Shown: piece after piece, positions 21,701-33,478 of the stretch
Position numbering within the stretch: the first letter of the stretch is position 1
Layout of the letters: each line of letters begins with the position of its first letter
From: Brachionus rotundiformis
Taxonomy: Eukaryota; Rotifera; Eurotatoria; Ploima; Brachionidae
NCBI GenBank assembly: GCA_016802295.1
Contig: JAESIW010000020.1
Coordinates: forward strand, 1,224,031-1,288,030
Direction: 5' to 3'
DNA length: 64,000 nt
The notes under the pieces: model-generated
Told to the model about the DNA's origin: nothing
Database searches by the model: none
Seen by the model: the letters and a program-made list of their open reading frames with translations, nothing else
Translations under genes and position numbers: made by a program

Positions 21701-24700
21701 ATGTCGAACTCACAGTTCAGTCCTTGGAACCCTGGCAAGCATTGGCAAGTATATTGATTGCCGTTTTCAATGCATTTAGCCCCGTTACGACATGGATTTG
21801 AGGCGCATGTGTTCAATTTATTTTCACAGCTTTTTGAAAAAGATAAATAAATGTTTACTTTTTGAGAAATTTAGTTTTTTACTTTTTGCCAGTAAATCCA
21901 ACTGGACAAATACAGTAATAGAAATTTGCGCTAGGATTTATGCATGTACCGGCATTAAGGCAAGGATTGGACTGGCAGACATCTATCATGATTTCACAAT
22001 TAATTCCAGAATAACCTGATGGACACGAACATGCATAATAATTGGGAAAAGACTCAGAACAGATGCCTCCATTTTTGCATGGATTCGAAGAACATTCCAA
22101 AATGTCAGTTTCACAGTAGAACCCAGTGAATCCAGGGTTGCACAAGCAAGAATAGATACCATTTGAATTGAGGACACACTTGCCATTTATGCATTCAGGC
22201 TGACAAGCTGATAATTCAAAATTTAATTGTGCTAATTTTTTTTTTTGATAAAATACTTGAAAAGAGTTCGCATCTAGGACCAGTGTATCCATGAGGACAT
22301 TGGCAGCTGAATGAGTTATTTGATTCAATGCATACGCCAGAGTTAAGACAAGGATTTGGATTGCAGAGTGATATTGTTTCCATACAAGTTGGTCCAGTAT
22401 ATTTAGGTGCACAAAAGCTTAAAAACAATTAAGAAATTTATATATAATTTGATTTGAGTAAGCAACATTTTTTTTATTTTGCATTTATCATTTGTTATTA
22501 ATTTAAACAAGTATTATATTTAGTATAAAATCTTAATTATTATTTTAATATTAATTTCAAATGGCTCATATTCTAAATCTTAATTTTGAAAAATAAAAAT
22601 AAAATTATATGTTCAATAATGATTACAGGTCCATTATTTTTACTTAACTTACCATTGAAATCCAAAGGGATAAGCGTTAAAGCAAGTTCCTCCATTGAGA
22701 CAGGGAAAACTCAAACAACTATCCATTATTTCACAATTCGCTCCAGTGTAACCACTTTGGCATACACATTTAAATTGGTTAAGACCGCTTGAAAAACATG
22801 TTCCTCCATTCAAACATCTTGTATCATTTAAACATGGATCGACTCTGTTTTCGCAAAACTGTCCCGTATAACCAGGTAGACAGACACAGGTAAAGTTATT
22901 TGGATTTAAATATGTTGATCTATTGATACAATAGGCATTATTTTGGCATGGTCCACTTTGACAAGGATCTACTAAATTTTCACATAGTACTCCGGTAAAA
23001 CCATTCTGGCAAATACAACTGAAGTAATTTGTTTCTGAACTTTGACATGTTGCTTGATTTTGACATGGTGAGCTCTTACAATAATCAATAGGTTGCTCAC
23101 ACAGAATACCAGTATAACCGTAGAGACAAACACATTTGAATGAACCATTTTCATTTAAACAGAGGCCATTTTTGCATGGGTTTGAAAAGCAGTTATCTAT
23201 GGTTAGCTCACAATATCGTCCTGAGTATCCATTTAAACATCTACATTCAAAGCTACCTGGTGTATTTATGCATGTAGCGTTATTAAAGCAAACTTGAGTA
23301 TTGCACTCGTTTATATCGGTCTCACAATTAAGACCAGTATATCCGCTTGGACACAAACATTTGTATTGACCACCAGAAAGATCTGTGCAATTTCCACGAA
23401 CGCATGGAAATGATTCACAAGCATTCTTTTTGATTTCACAACGAATTCCAGTGTATTCAGGTGGACAGACACAGAAATATGGATTGGTTGAATTCTGGTT
23501 ATAATTGTTATAACATGTACCATTATTGTAACAGACTGGATTACCTTCTATACCTGTTTTACAGATGTCTATTCTTTCTGAACATAATGTTCCAGTATAA
23601 CCTTGTTCACATTGACATTCAAAATTTCCATTTTGCTTGATTGGAAAAATAAAGACAAAATTTATTAAAAAAATTTTGAATTTTATTTTTTTTTAATTTA
23701 AAAATTAAATAAATTAAAAAAACACTATAGAATTAATTTTAATAATATTCATATTAATAAATTTGAATCTACTTACCAAGTCTATGCAGCGTCCATATAA
23801 GCACGGAAAACTAGCACATGCAAGAACTTTTATTTGACATATTTCACCAGTGAAACCATTCGGACAAGAGCATCTAAAGCCCTCTGTTTCATCTACACAT
23901 GAACCACCGTTTCGACAAGGTGAACTGAGACAAAAATTAAATTTATTTTCACATTTTGTACCAAAGAAATTAAATGGACAATAACAGGCATAACCATTTG
24001 GTAAATTAATGCATGTTGCGTTATTTAAGCATGGCATTGATTCACAATTATCTATGGTTATTTCGCAATAAGTTCCTGTAAATCCAGATGGACAAGTGCA
24101 ATAGACACCACTGCCATCAGGCCTTGTTCTACAAAGTCCATTATTTTGGCAAAATGTTGAATTACAAAGATCTATTTTAGAGTCGCATCTTGAACCAGTG
24201 AAACCATTGGTGCATTCGCATCTAAATCCATCGATCATATTGTAACAAGTACCTCCATTAAGGCACAATATTTGTCCTGGGCTCGAACTACAAAAATCAA
24301 CAAGTTTATCACACAAAGTGCCAGTGTAGCCAATAGCACAATTACAGTAATAGCTATTCAGCAAATTTACACAAGTAGCGTTATTTTGACATTGATTTGT
24401 GGCACATTGGTCAATTAATTCTGAGCAATTTTTTCCTGTATATCCAGGAGCACAATTACATGAAAAATCAGTAACCAAATTAACACATGATCCACCATTT
24501 TGGCAAGGTAATGCTTCACATGCATCAACTTGTAGATCGCAAAAAAAGCCTGTTTTATCATATGGACACAAGCATTTGTAGCCACTGTCAGTGGGTAGAC
24601 ATGTTGAACCATTTGCACACTGATTCAATTTACAAAAATCGAATGCGGTTTCACATAAAGTACCATGGAAATTTCCCGAACAACGACATAGAAATGAATT

Positions 24701-27700
24701 GACCAAATCTGTGCAAGTAGCATTATTTTTACATGGCGAACTTTGACATTCATCAATGTTAATTTCACAATTTTGACCAGTGTAACCAGGTCTGCATGAA
24801 CATTTATAATTGGATACATTTGAATCTGTTGGAGATAAATCAACACATTGGAATGATCCAACAGAATTACACGGTTTGAGAGAGCAAGCGTAGAAATATT
24901 CACAGTTGTTTCCATAATAATTTGGTAAGCACTGGCAAGTATGGTACCCGATCATGTTAGAGCAGGTAGCATTGTTCTCACATGGATTTTGAGCACAATA
25001 GTCAATCAGCTGCTCGCAATATTGACCAGTATAGCCCGAAAAACAGAAACATTTGTATTTGCGAGTGCCATTTGACCAATCACTTGGCTGGCAAATGCTT
25101 TGACCAGGTGTGCAGTTGTTATTTTCACATGGATCAAGAAGATTTTCACAAAATTGTCCACTGAATTGTGGCGGACAAAGGCATGTGAAATTAGAGGAGC
25201 CTATCGGAGAATTGACACAAGTTCCACTATTACATAAATTGACTCCTTTTAGACAAGGATTTATTAAGTTTTCACAAAATGTTCCTGTATGAGTCTGTGG
25301 ACATATACAAGTAAAATTATCCGGAGGAACATCAATGCAAATACCAGAGTTAAGACAAGGTGAATACATGGTGCATATTGATTTGGTCTTGTCACAATTC
25401 TGTCCTTCATATCCTTGAATGCATTGACAGTAGTAGCTTAGAGTATTATTTGGAAAGTATTGAGGATAGCAAGTTCCAAATGGTCCACATATGGTAAAGT
25501 TTGTAGTTTCATTAATGATACATGGATTTGTGTTAATTAAACATGTTTGTCCAGTGTATCCTGGTGGGCATATGCATTTAAATGAGTTAACTTGATCAAT
25601 GCATATGCCATTGTTGACGCAAGGATTTGAAAGACACTCATTATCATCAATTTCACAATTATGGCCAGAAAATCCTGGCTTACAAACACAACTGTATGTA
25701 GTTTGGTAGTTAATGCAGCGTTCAAATTGGTCTTTAATGCAAGGATCAGATGCACAATAATCTATTGGGGACTCACAAAGCTGACCGGTGAATCCTGGCT
25801 TACAAATACAACTAAATGTGTTAAAGGTTTGATTATTTTTGCAAAAAGAGGTCTGTGATTGAATGCAGGAATTGGATGCGCAATAGTCGATTCGATCTTG
25901 GCAATATTGACCAGTATAGCCTGGCAAGCATACGCATCGAAAACTACCCAACTCGTTTATGCATGTACTGTTGTTTAGACACATGCTTGGTGTGATCGTG
26001 CACTCGTCAATGTCATCATTACATGTTTTAGAATTGGTCCAACCTGGATCGCACTTAAAATAAATATAAATAAAAAAAATTAATTTTTATTAACTAATAA
26101 ATATATTCAATAATTATATTCAATTTTTATTTGTTTTTTTAATATATTAAGAGTTTAAATCAATTAATATTTTTTAAATTTGAAATTAAAGCCTTTCCTA
26201 AAAGAAACTTTGACTTATTATTAATCTTTTGATATAACTGTACCTTTTATTGATTAGATCAAATAATAAAAGTAGATATATTTCATTTTTAGAAATAAAT
26301 AATAGCAAAATTTTAATGTAATTTAAAATTTCTAAAAAATCAGGTAATCAGCAAAAAATAAACACTGGTAAAATCACACTCTTCACTAAGATAGGTTAGT
26401 TAAGGATATTTTTTTAATTATCTAATTGCAAAAAATTAAACAAAATTAATTAACAAAACAAAAACTTACATTACAAAAATAGTCGTTTATCAAGTTATAA
26501 CACATTCCATGTATGCAAGGCCTAGACTGACATAAGTCCAAATGTTGTTCACAATTGATTCCGCTGAATCCTTTCCGAAAAAAAAATCACCAAAATAATT
26601 AATAGTTTAACAAAAAATAATTATTATTATTTACTCGGTGGACAATTGCAATAATAGCCTTTGAAAATCGATACACAAGTAGCATTATTAATACAAGGCA
26701 TTGATTCACAATAATCAATTTGAACCTCACAGTATCTTCCAGTATATCCCTCATAACAAGAACAACTAAAGTCAGTATAATTCTCAAATGGAACACAAAC
26801 TCCAGCATTTGAACATTGTGCTGTAGAGTTTCTACACGGATCAATATAAGCTTGACAAAATATGCCAGAAAAAGATGGTGGACATACACAACTAAACCCA
26901 TTGAAATTTGATTTACATGTGCCTCCGTTTAAGCATGGCGATGATTGGCATTGATCGACATATGACTCACATCTGGATCCAGTGTATCCAGGAGAACAAC
27001 AACATCCTCCTTTCCAGCAACTACCTCCATTTAAGCAAGGAGGATAATTATTTTGCTCTGATGAAGATACTACTGGACACTCAGGATCTATACTTGGATT
27101 TATTAATCTGGTATTACATTCTGGAAAGCTTCCCCATCCGTCTTTACATTTGAGGCGACCAAAATAGTCACATTCTTGATGTATTTCGCATGTATCCACT
27201 GCTTTACATTCAGTATCACAGTTATCTCCATAGAAATTATCAGGACATGTTATTTTAATTTCACAATATTTTCCCTTATAGCCCAATTTGCAGCGACAAT
27301 ATCCATAACCTGTCTGTGAATCGATGAAACATTCGCCTCCATTCTGGCAAGTGGTCACCTCACAAGAAATAATTTCCGAACAGTTACTACCGCCGAAACC
27401 TTTGTTGCAACAACATGTGGGAATTGTTTGATCGGATGGAAGGAATGGACTATCATAGCAAAAGCCCTTACCAGAACAATACTCTTGGTCACTTTGTTGG
27501 CAAAGTTGAATGGAAAAATTTCGTTTTATACAGTCGGTCTCTGGTTCATAAAAACCTGGATGACAAATTTTGTCTCCTGTATTTTCATCACAACTGTAAT
27601 GGCCACCCTCACAGCTATCTTGCTGAACGCATCGGACATTACAAGTTGGTGTAAAAAAGTTAGTTCTACATTTGATCGCTACCCGAAGAGAAATACTTTA

Positions 27701-28641
27701 AAATAAATAAAAAAAGATAATAATAAAAAAATCAACTAAAATTTTATTTTATTTTTTTACTATGATTTAAAATTATTGTTGCTAAGCTCTCCGAGCTTAT
27801 TTGGATAAGAAATCCAATCAATTGAGTTAGAAAGACCATTTGAAGGTATTATATTTCCATCTTTATTAAAATCTATCAGATAGAAATCAATTAACTTGTC
27901 TTTTTCATTTATGTTTATTGCTCGACGATCAGAATTATCATCTATTGCAAATATTTTAATTAAATACCTTGGCTTTTAAAGAAATTAATTATTTATTGTG
28001 TTATTTTTTGACTTACCAAAGACCGAAAATTCCAATTTAGATTAAAAATGAAAGGCTGTGTGGCCTGTGGATTTTGATTAAAGTCAAAAGTATTCAAATC
28101 ACGGAGTCCATTTAATAGATAACTTCCATAGAAACAGCTATTGGCATCCGAAGCGTTCAGCCTGGTTAATTATGGACAAATTAAAATTCAAATTAAAGGC
28201 TAAGATTTAATTTACAAATAGTCTGAAGAATCTAGGCAAATTTTGATGCCAACGTCGCATCTTGGGGGAAGTTCAGTACAATTTTGTTGATTCAAGTAGC
28301 TGTCACAGCATTGACCATTGTATAAAGCTCCACTCGGATTTGAATAATTTACTAAATCTATGAGTAGAACTACATCTGACTTTACTTGGCTTATGGTGAT
28401 ACTCTAATTAAAATTAATCAAATTTAAATTGTATTAATATTTTATTAAAAAAATATTTTTGTTTTTTTTTATCATTTATGTCCATAAGTTGATTAAATAT
28501 TTTTTTTTTGTTAAATGTTTTTAAAAATCTTACAAAGAGCCATGAATAGAGAACAATGAAGAATAGTGCGCGCTGTGCCATTGAATAAGCCTTTATTTTT
28601 TGAATTAAAGATCCAAGTTTAGATTTTCTCATTTTGGTCAT
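15733..28641 (-). CDS. Giant Delta/Serrate-like membrane protein (MNNL, DSL, about 40 EGF, SEA-like modules, TM)
   Basis: Sixteen N-terminal exons join in phase: 28641-28534, 28403-28216, 28161-28017, 27972-27761, 27695-26635, 26570-26470, 26053-23777, 23635-22653, 22417-22257, 22231-21883, 21829-21330, 21276-21198, 21143-20868, 20812-20180, 20122-about 19848 and 19796-19745. Further exons follow at about 19264-19201, 19057-18617, 18496-17822, 17759-17502, 17247-17029, 16917-16295 and 16219-15733; borders in 19.7-16.3 kb are uncertain. The order is signal anchor, MNNL (YNGQCCDSYL ... CDVGIKICL), DSL (CRTNFFTPTCNVRC ... GGHYSC ... CHPGF), EGF repeats with a second DSL-like module, SEA-like modules, TM helix (WWMILIIILACILFILLLLL), then a roughly 160-residue cytoplasmic tail. 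MNNL plus DSL defines Notch ligands, so a Notch-ligand role is inferred. Known Delta/Jagged proteins have 6-16 EGF repeats. Minimum length is about 2,800 aa. Confidence 0.82.
16295..21330 (-). other. Tandem SEA-like modules next to the membrane
   Basis: After the last EGF the protein changes to degenerate repeats of about 150-200 residues. Each has a helix ending in a Trp (LEASLRTVW, IKQSW, VKEGLQNSW, GEKIKQAW, ATNIKKSW) and then a strand such as ITKIYYLVYS, TTRIYYTIEL or SEIIYGVFYP. Several begin with a short Cys strand (ISICGRL, LSICGTI). This helix-strand order resembles SEA domains, which often sit next to the membrane and can autocleave. No canonical GSVVV cleavage motif is visible. The family assignment is inference. 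Confidence 0.5.
21440..27540 (-). repeat. EGF-like repeat array, about 40 units
   Basis: The regular pattern C-x4-C-xN(G/N)(G/A)xC-xx-x(F/Y)xCxCxxG(F/Y)xGxxC repeats from 27.54 to 21.44 kb. I count about 7 units in exons 5-6, 18-19 in the 2.3-kb exon at 26053-23777, 8-9 in 23635-22653 and 6-7 in the next three exons. Several carry D-x-(N/D)-E-C calcium-binding starts (DINEC, DIDEC, DNEC). Introns at 26.5, 23.7 and 22.5 kb fall inside individual EGF units, not between them. Confidence 0.85.
22232..22256 (-). other. 25-nt putative intron or homopolymer indel
   Basis: The frame breaks at an A11 run (minus strand) inside the EGF gene. A GT-AG intron of only 25 nt (22256-22232) restores it with correct phase. 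Equally, deleting one A from the run restores a direct read-through, FSSILSKKKLAQLNF. A sequencing or assembly indel is the simpler explanation. Confidence 0.5.
27060..28403 (-). other. Domain block: MNNL, DSL, two EGF, second DSL-like module
   Basis: MNNL spans exons 2-4 (28403-27761), residues about 37-217, including NPSGALYNGQCCD. The first DSL (27695-27550) begins LRVAIKCRTNFF and has the C-x8-C-x3-C start and the HYSC and GDKIC-HPGF landmarks. Two EGF-like units follow. A second DSL-like module (about 27255-27110) has CPDNFYGDNC, then DTEC, IHQEC, GRLKC and KDGWGSFPEC, which again is the DSL cysteine spacing rather than EGF. Two DSL-type modules in one ligand are unusual. Confidence 0.75.
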
Positions 28642-31600
28642 TCTCTATTTTGCATATTATACTCAGTTTAGAAAAAAAAATTAGCTCAGAATTTCCAATT
28701 AGGATAAATCCTGATTGTATTTCTCGATTCGTTGTAAGTAAATAGATGTAGGGCTTAGTTTTGATTAAATAAAAATTATTCAAACATAAGAAATCAAAAC
28801 AAAAAAACAACTTTGAAAATTAAGTTCATAGAAAATCTAAAAAAAAAGGTTTACTAAATTTTTTAAAGCTTATAATTGGAATAAAAATATATTCAGACAA
28901 TTTTAAGCAATTTGAAAAGGACAATTGAAATTGTTCAACACTTTAAAAATTTGTATTTTAGTTGGTTTCAAGTAGAAATCAAGTTTCTCTTTTTTTTTAC
29001 CGTTTATAAAAATCAAAAGAAAATTAAATTCTTTTTCTTATGAAAACAATTTATGGCTCTTTTAAATAAATATAGACTTAATTCTAGATCTTGGATTTTA
29101 AAGCAAAAAAATTAATGAGCCAAATCTGGTCGCTCTTTGCTGAATATTTTTCCTACGGTTGTCTCTAAAATTTTCTCTCTCTTAAGAAAATTTTTTTAAA
29201 AATAGATTCCAAATTAGAGTATGAAGATTCTTTATATCAGAGAATAATAAAAATGTGCTCAAAAACTGCCTTAGGTACACAATTAGCTGATATAGAAAAT
29301 AAATAAAAGGTAAAAATGAACAAAATTTAATTGCTTATAAGATTTATCTCAGAGAAAAATTTTATTAATGAGAAAATATTTAAAAAAGAGTAGGTGTGAG
29401 TAGAATCTGTTATGAAATTATTAATTTATATAAATTGTCAAAGTGTAGCGAACATTTTATCTGATTGTTAAATTTAAATTTTTTTTAAATTTTAAATTTA
29501 ACCACAAATTGTCATCATGTTGAAAATATTTAAGAATATTTTAGATCTAATTAGATTTTTTGTTGTTGTTGAGGGGAATGAAAATATTTTTTTAAATCTT
29601 AAATTAGCATTATTGATATTTGGAATAGTTTTTAAGTTTATTTAAAAGATTAAATTCTAAATTAGTACAAGATTAGATAATTTCTAGTTATTCGAATTGA
29701 GATATGAGAATATTGTTTTTTTCCAATTGTAGAATAATATTTAAATTCGCCTTCAATTACCTCTTAATATCCACTTAAATTAGAAAAAAATGTTTTCGCC
29801 TAATAACATGATTGTGAATAATCTAAGCCAAGTCTAAACAAATAGATAAAATAACATCTAATTTAGATCCCTCACTTTGAATTAAACTTGGTAAATATTG
29901 GAAAATTTGATTTTGATTTTGCTCAAAAATAAATAGTTAAATAATCAAAAATTATATTTGAGCAAAAGGTGCTTGGATAAACCAAAAATTAATTGACTTT
30001 ACTCGTAATTATTTAAATTCATCTCAACAAAGAAAAAATTAATAGGAACGTTTAAATTCCTTCTAATTTTGATTATACTCATTTGAATGGTTTTGTTAAT
30101 AGATTTTTCCTTTAGTTTAAAATCAAAACCACTGCTATCATTGAATAGCTTTAAGATAAATTAAATTTAAATAATAAAAAAATAGAAAAAAAATTAATTG
30201 TTTTAATCCTTAGTTTAATTGAAACACTTTCACAATCGCCTTTTCCGACTTAATTTTTTGTTATTAAGTAACAATTTTTTGTTTTCTCTGAAAACTTATG
30301 AATTATATTTTTCGAATTGCTAGGTTACAGCAAAATTACTCATGTTGAAAAAAATTGTAATCCTTTATTTTTACAAATTTGGAAATTTTATAGTTTGGTT
30401 CAATCTCAAGTTCGTGACCATAAACTTTCATTGCCAAAAATTGCTGACACTTTTTTAAGGCAATTTTATTTAATTTAGACAAACAAAATTTTGTTTTAAA
30501 ATTAAGTATTATTTACAATCAAAATAGCTTATATAATAACTTTGAGAAATAATTAAATTTATAAAAAATTAACTACTGGACATTGAATTTTGACTTAAAA
30601 GGTAAAACTTAACCATTTAAAAAAGGTATTTAAATATTTATCGTTAAGCATATCGCTAAAACATAAAAAAAACAATATGAAAATCTCAAATATTTAAACT
30701 TTGTTTCTAATTTGATTAAGATCATAGCTGGTATTATATTGAATTATTCTTAGGATGAAAATCCAAACACCTTTGTATCTGGCCGAGTCTTGGAGTTTAA
30801 TAAATCTGAAATTTAATAGTTTGAATTAAATATTTATATCACGACCAATTTTGTGTACTTTAAAATTCTGTGCAAATATTTATACCTTTCTGGGAGCTAT
30901 TTGGCACCGTAGATAAAACATTATTTAATTTTCTAAATCACACATGCTTTAATTAAACTTGTAAAAAAAAATTATTTTCTGAAATAATAATTATGGTTAT
31001 ACAAATTACGAGAAGCCTTCTAAAACAATACCTTTTTTCAAACCTTATAATAAGTAGCCAAGTTTAATTCTGGAAAAGTAGTAGCTTAAAGAAGGCCTAT
31101 TTTTTACTTTATTTGTCGAGCTTGTATGAAGTATCTCCCATGAATAAAAACTTCTAAAAAAATTTAAATAACTTAGCCAGAAAATGCTGAGTTGGTCGAA
31201 AAAAATTTAAAAATTATTCCTGCTTTTAAATCTCAATTCATAAAGAAAATATATCAGCAAACAAAAATTTTGTTATATAATCGATTGTGATATTATTATA
31301 AACCCAAAAAAAAAATTATTTAAAATTATTAAATTTGAAAAATAAATCTCAGGTATAGTGAAAATTTCGTTCGAATTAATCTCTCCTGCCATTTCTGCTC
31401 GCATTTTAAGCACTCATTGTGCATTTTAAACATATACAAAAAAAATTCAATAATTTAAAACAAAATCATTTTCCTTGAAATTAAAAATCAATTTAGGTAA
31501 CACAATAAGCTTTGTTGTTTCTAATGAAATCGATTTTTCCAGTCTCCATTATTTAAATTTGGCTCCAAAAAACATAGTTTATAAAAAAACTTTTAATTTT

Positions 31601-32625
31601 ACTCTATCAGAATGAAATTATATAAGAACAAAAAAAACTATATGGTGCTCCGAAAATAAATAAATAAAAAAATGTGCTTTTTAGTTAAAATTAGAGAAAA
31701 TTTTTACATTTCTATTTTTTTAGTCACATTTTAAATTATAATTTATTGAATAATATCCTGACAGAAAAATAAGCATAAGTTGATAAGTTAAATAGCTGAT
31801 GCTTGCTAATAAAGAGAATGTAGAAAATTATTTTTCTCAAAATTAATTTTATGGGTCAAGTCTTAATTGAATTTTCAAATAAAGTTTTAGAATCCTTTAA
31901 ACAAAAGAAAATTGCGTGCACCGAGCAAGACCAACACATTTTGAAAGCGAAAAGTCCATTTAGCCGATTCCCGAGATATAACCTTTTTGAATTCTAAAAC
32001 TTAATTCATCAGACTATTTGAAAAATTAATTTGACTAACTACTTTTGGATTCTAATTAATTAAGTTTTAAAGAGGAAAAATTATACTTTTTTTCTCTCAA
32101 ACTGACCGATAAAACTAGAAATTTATTAATTAAAAGATAGTATTTTATAAACTATTTGACCCTGTCAAATTAAAATCAAGTTTTTGTTTAAGCTGTATTT
32201 AGTTTAGTTTGTGTCTGCTTTTCTTAAGATACCTGAATTTTTATTAAATATTTTTTTATTAAATAAATGACAATCAGCATCTTAATATGAAAAAATAGAA
32301 TTATATTCGATTTATGACCATTTTAGTTAAGATCTCGAAGTTGAATATTTAGCAAAAAATCTAATAAGATCAGAAAACAAATACCTTACCATGATTTTTA
32401 ATAAATTTCTTGTTTAAATCCCAAATACACAATTCTTTTTAAAATAAATATAAGCTTAATAATTTACCTTTAAAAAATTTAAATTTCTTTATCAAAGATA
32501 AAAATTAGAAAATATTAAATAACTTTATTAAATTAAGAAGAAATAGAGAATTTGATTTTTTCAAGATATTCTTTACATGATAATAAAAAATCTAAAAAGC
32601 AAATCTTAATCACATAATGACAAAA
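28642..32625. other. Gene-poor 4-kb interval
   Basis: AT-rich DNA lies between the start of the giant EGF gene and the 3' end of CHMP3. It must contain the 5' regulatory region of the former. No ORF, RNA gene or repeat structure worth naming was seen. Confidence 0.55.
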
Positions 32626-33478
32626 TTATGATCTTAACGCATCCAATCTTTTGGAAATTTCATCTTGATCTTCAAGCTCATCGTCAGAAAGGTAAGCTTT
32701 GGCGCCATCACTGGGAAGGCTATTTTGAACATCGGGTGCATCTTTCAATTTGCCTTGTGTAATTTCCATAATTATTTTATCTACTTCTTCATCGGCCACT
32801 CGATCAATGTCATCATCATCTAAAACATTATCCACAGTATCATTTATCATTTCTTCTATTATACCCATTTTCATCATTTCTTTGCTCATATCCTGCATTG
32901 TTTTTTGCAGTTCGGGAAGTTTCATCAAATTTGACATGGTTTTCATCACTTCGGTGCTTGATTTCATCGCACCAGCAATTTTCATTTGGCCAAGTTGGTT
33001 TTTCATTTGCATTATAACAGAATTCATCTGGGCTTTTGAAGCATAAATTCTTGCCTTTTGTTTTTTTGAGCTTTTAAATTAAATTATTATTTTTGAAATT
33101 TAACAAAAAAGGCTACTTAATAATAACAATAATAATAATAATAATAATAATAAAATACACACTGTACGAGAGATTTAGCGGCGATTTTACACACATCCAT
33201 TTGATTTTTTTTTGCCGCATTTTTTATCATGATAATCGTTTTTTGCTCTTCTCTTTCGATTTCTATTTAAGAAAAATTATTGATAAAATTTATCAATTTT
33301 TTAAACTTGAAAATTACGCCTAATCTGTCTGTCTAAAAGACGGCTTTCAGATCTTAACTTGCTGCTAATTTGATTTACCTTGTAGAATAATCTTAAAAAG
33401 TTGAATTAAGTCTATTTTTATTTTTACTCTTTCTTTGGCTTTGTCATATGGTGGCACATCACTTCCGAAAAGACCCAT
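32626..33478 (-). CDS. CHMP3: Charged multivesicular body protein 3 (ESCRT-III, Vps24)
   Basis: CHMP3 is an ESCRT-III subunit that co-polymerises with CHMP2 and recruits VPS4 for membrane scission in endosomal sorting, cytokinesis and repair. Four exons in coding order are 33478-33428, 33378-33318, 33262-33163 and 33070-32626, giving 218 aa (human CHMP3 is 222). It starts MGLFG, then LLDRQIRRQIEREE, AAKKNQMDVCKIAAKSLV, RIYASKAQMNSV, MSKEMMKMGIIEEM and a helical acidic tail. The C-terminus DEISKRLDALRS matches the MIM1 helix (L-x-x-R-L-x-x-L/A-R) that binds the VPS4 MIT domain. Basic N-terminal and acidic C-terminal halves are as expected. CHMP2 was considered, but GIIEEM and RIYASKAQ favour CHMP3. 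Confidence 0.92.
33119..33153. repeat. (AAT)n microsatellite in CHMP3 intron 3
   Basis: About eleven TAA/AAT trinucleotide units with one interruption lie inside the intron between 33163 and 33070. Confidence 0.9.

Noticed and set aside
22586..25858. Plus-strand ORFs of 60-84 codons across the EGF region
   Set aside because: They are antisense shadows of the EGF exons. The regular cysteine codons on the minus strand create open frames on the other strand, and the plus-strand peptides have no domain or start context.
21440..27540. CRISPR-like or tandem DNA repeat array
   Set aside because: The periodicity is at the protein level (EGF cysteines); the DNA repeats are diverged and have no uniform spacers. 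The window is eukaryotic.
15733..28641. Interpretation as a Notch receptor
   Set aside because: There are no LNR repeats, RAM/ankyrin region or S2/S3-type context. The N-terminus has MNNL and DSL, which are ligand features.
33119..33153. AAT microsatellite as a functional repeat
   Set aside because: It is a simple trinucleotide run within an intron, ordinary for AT-rich genomes.
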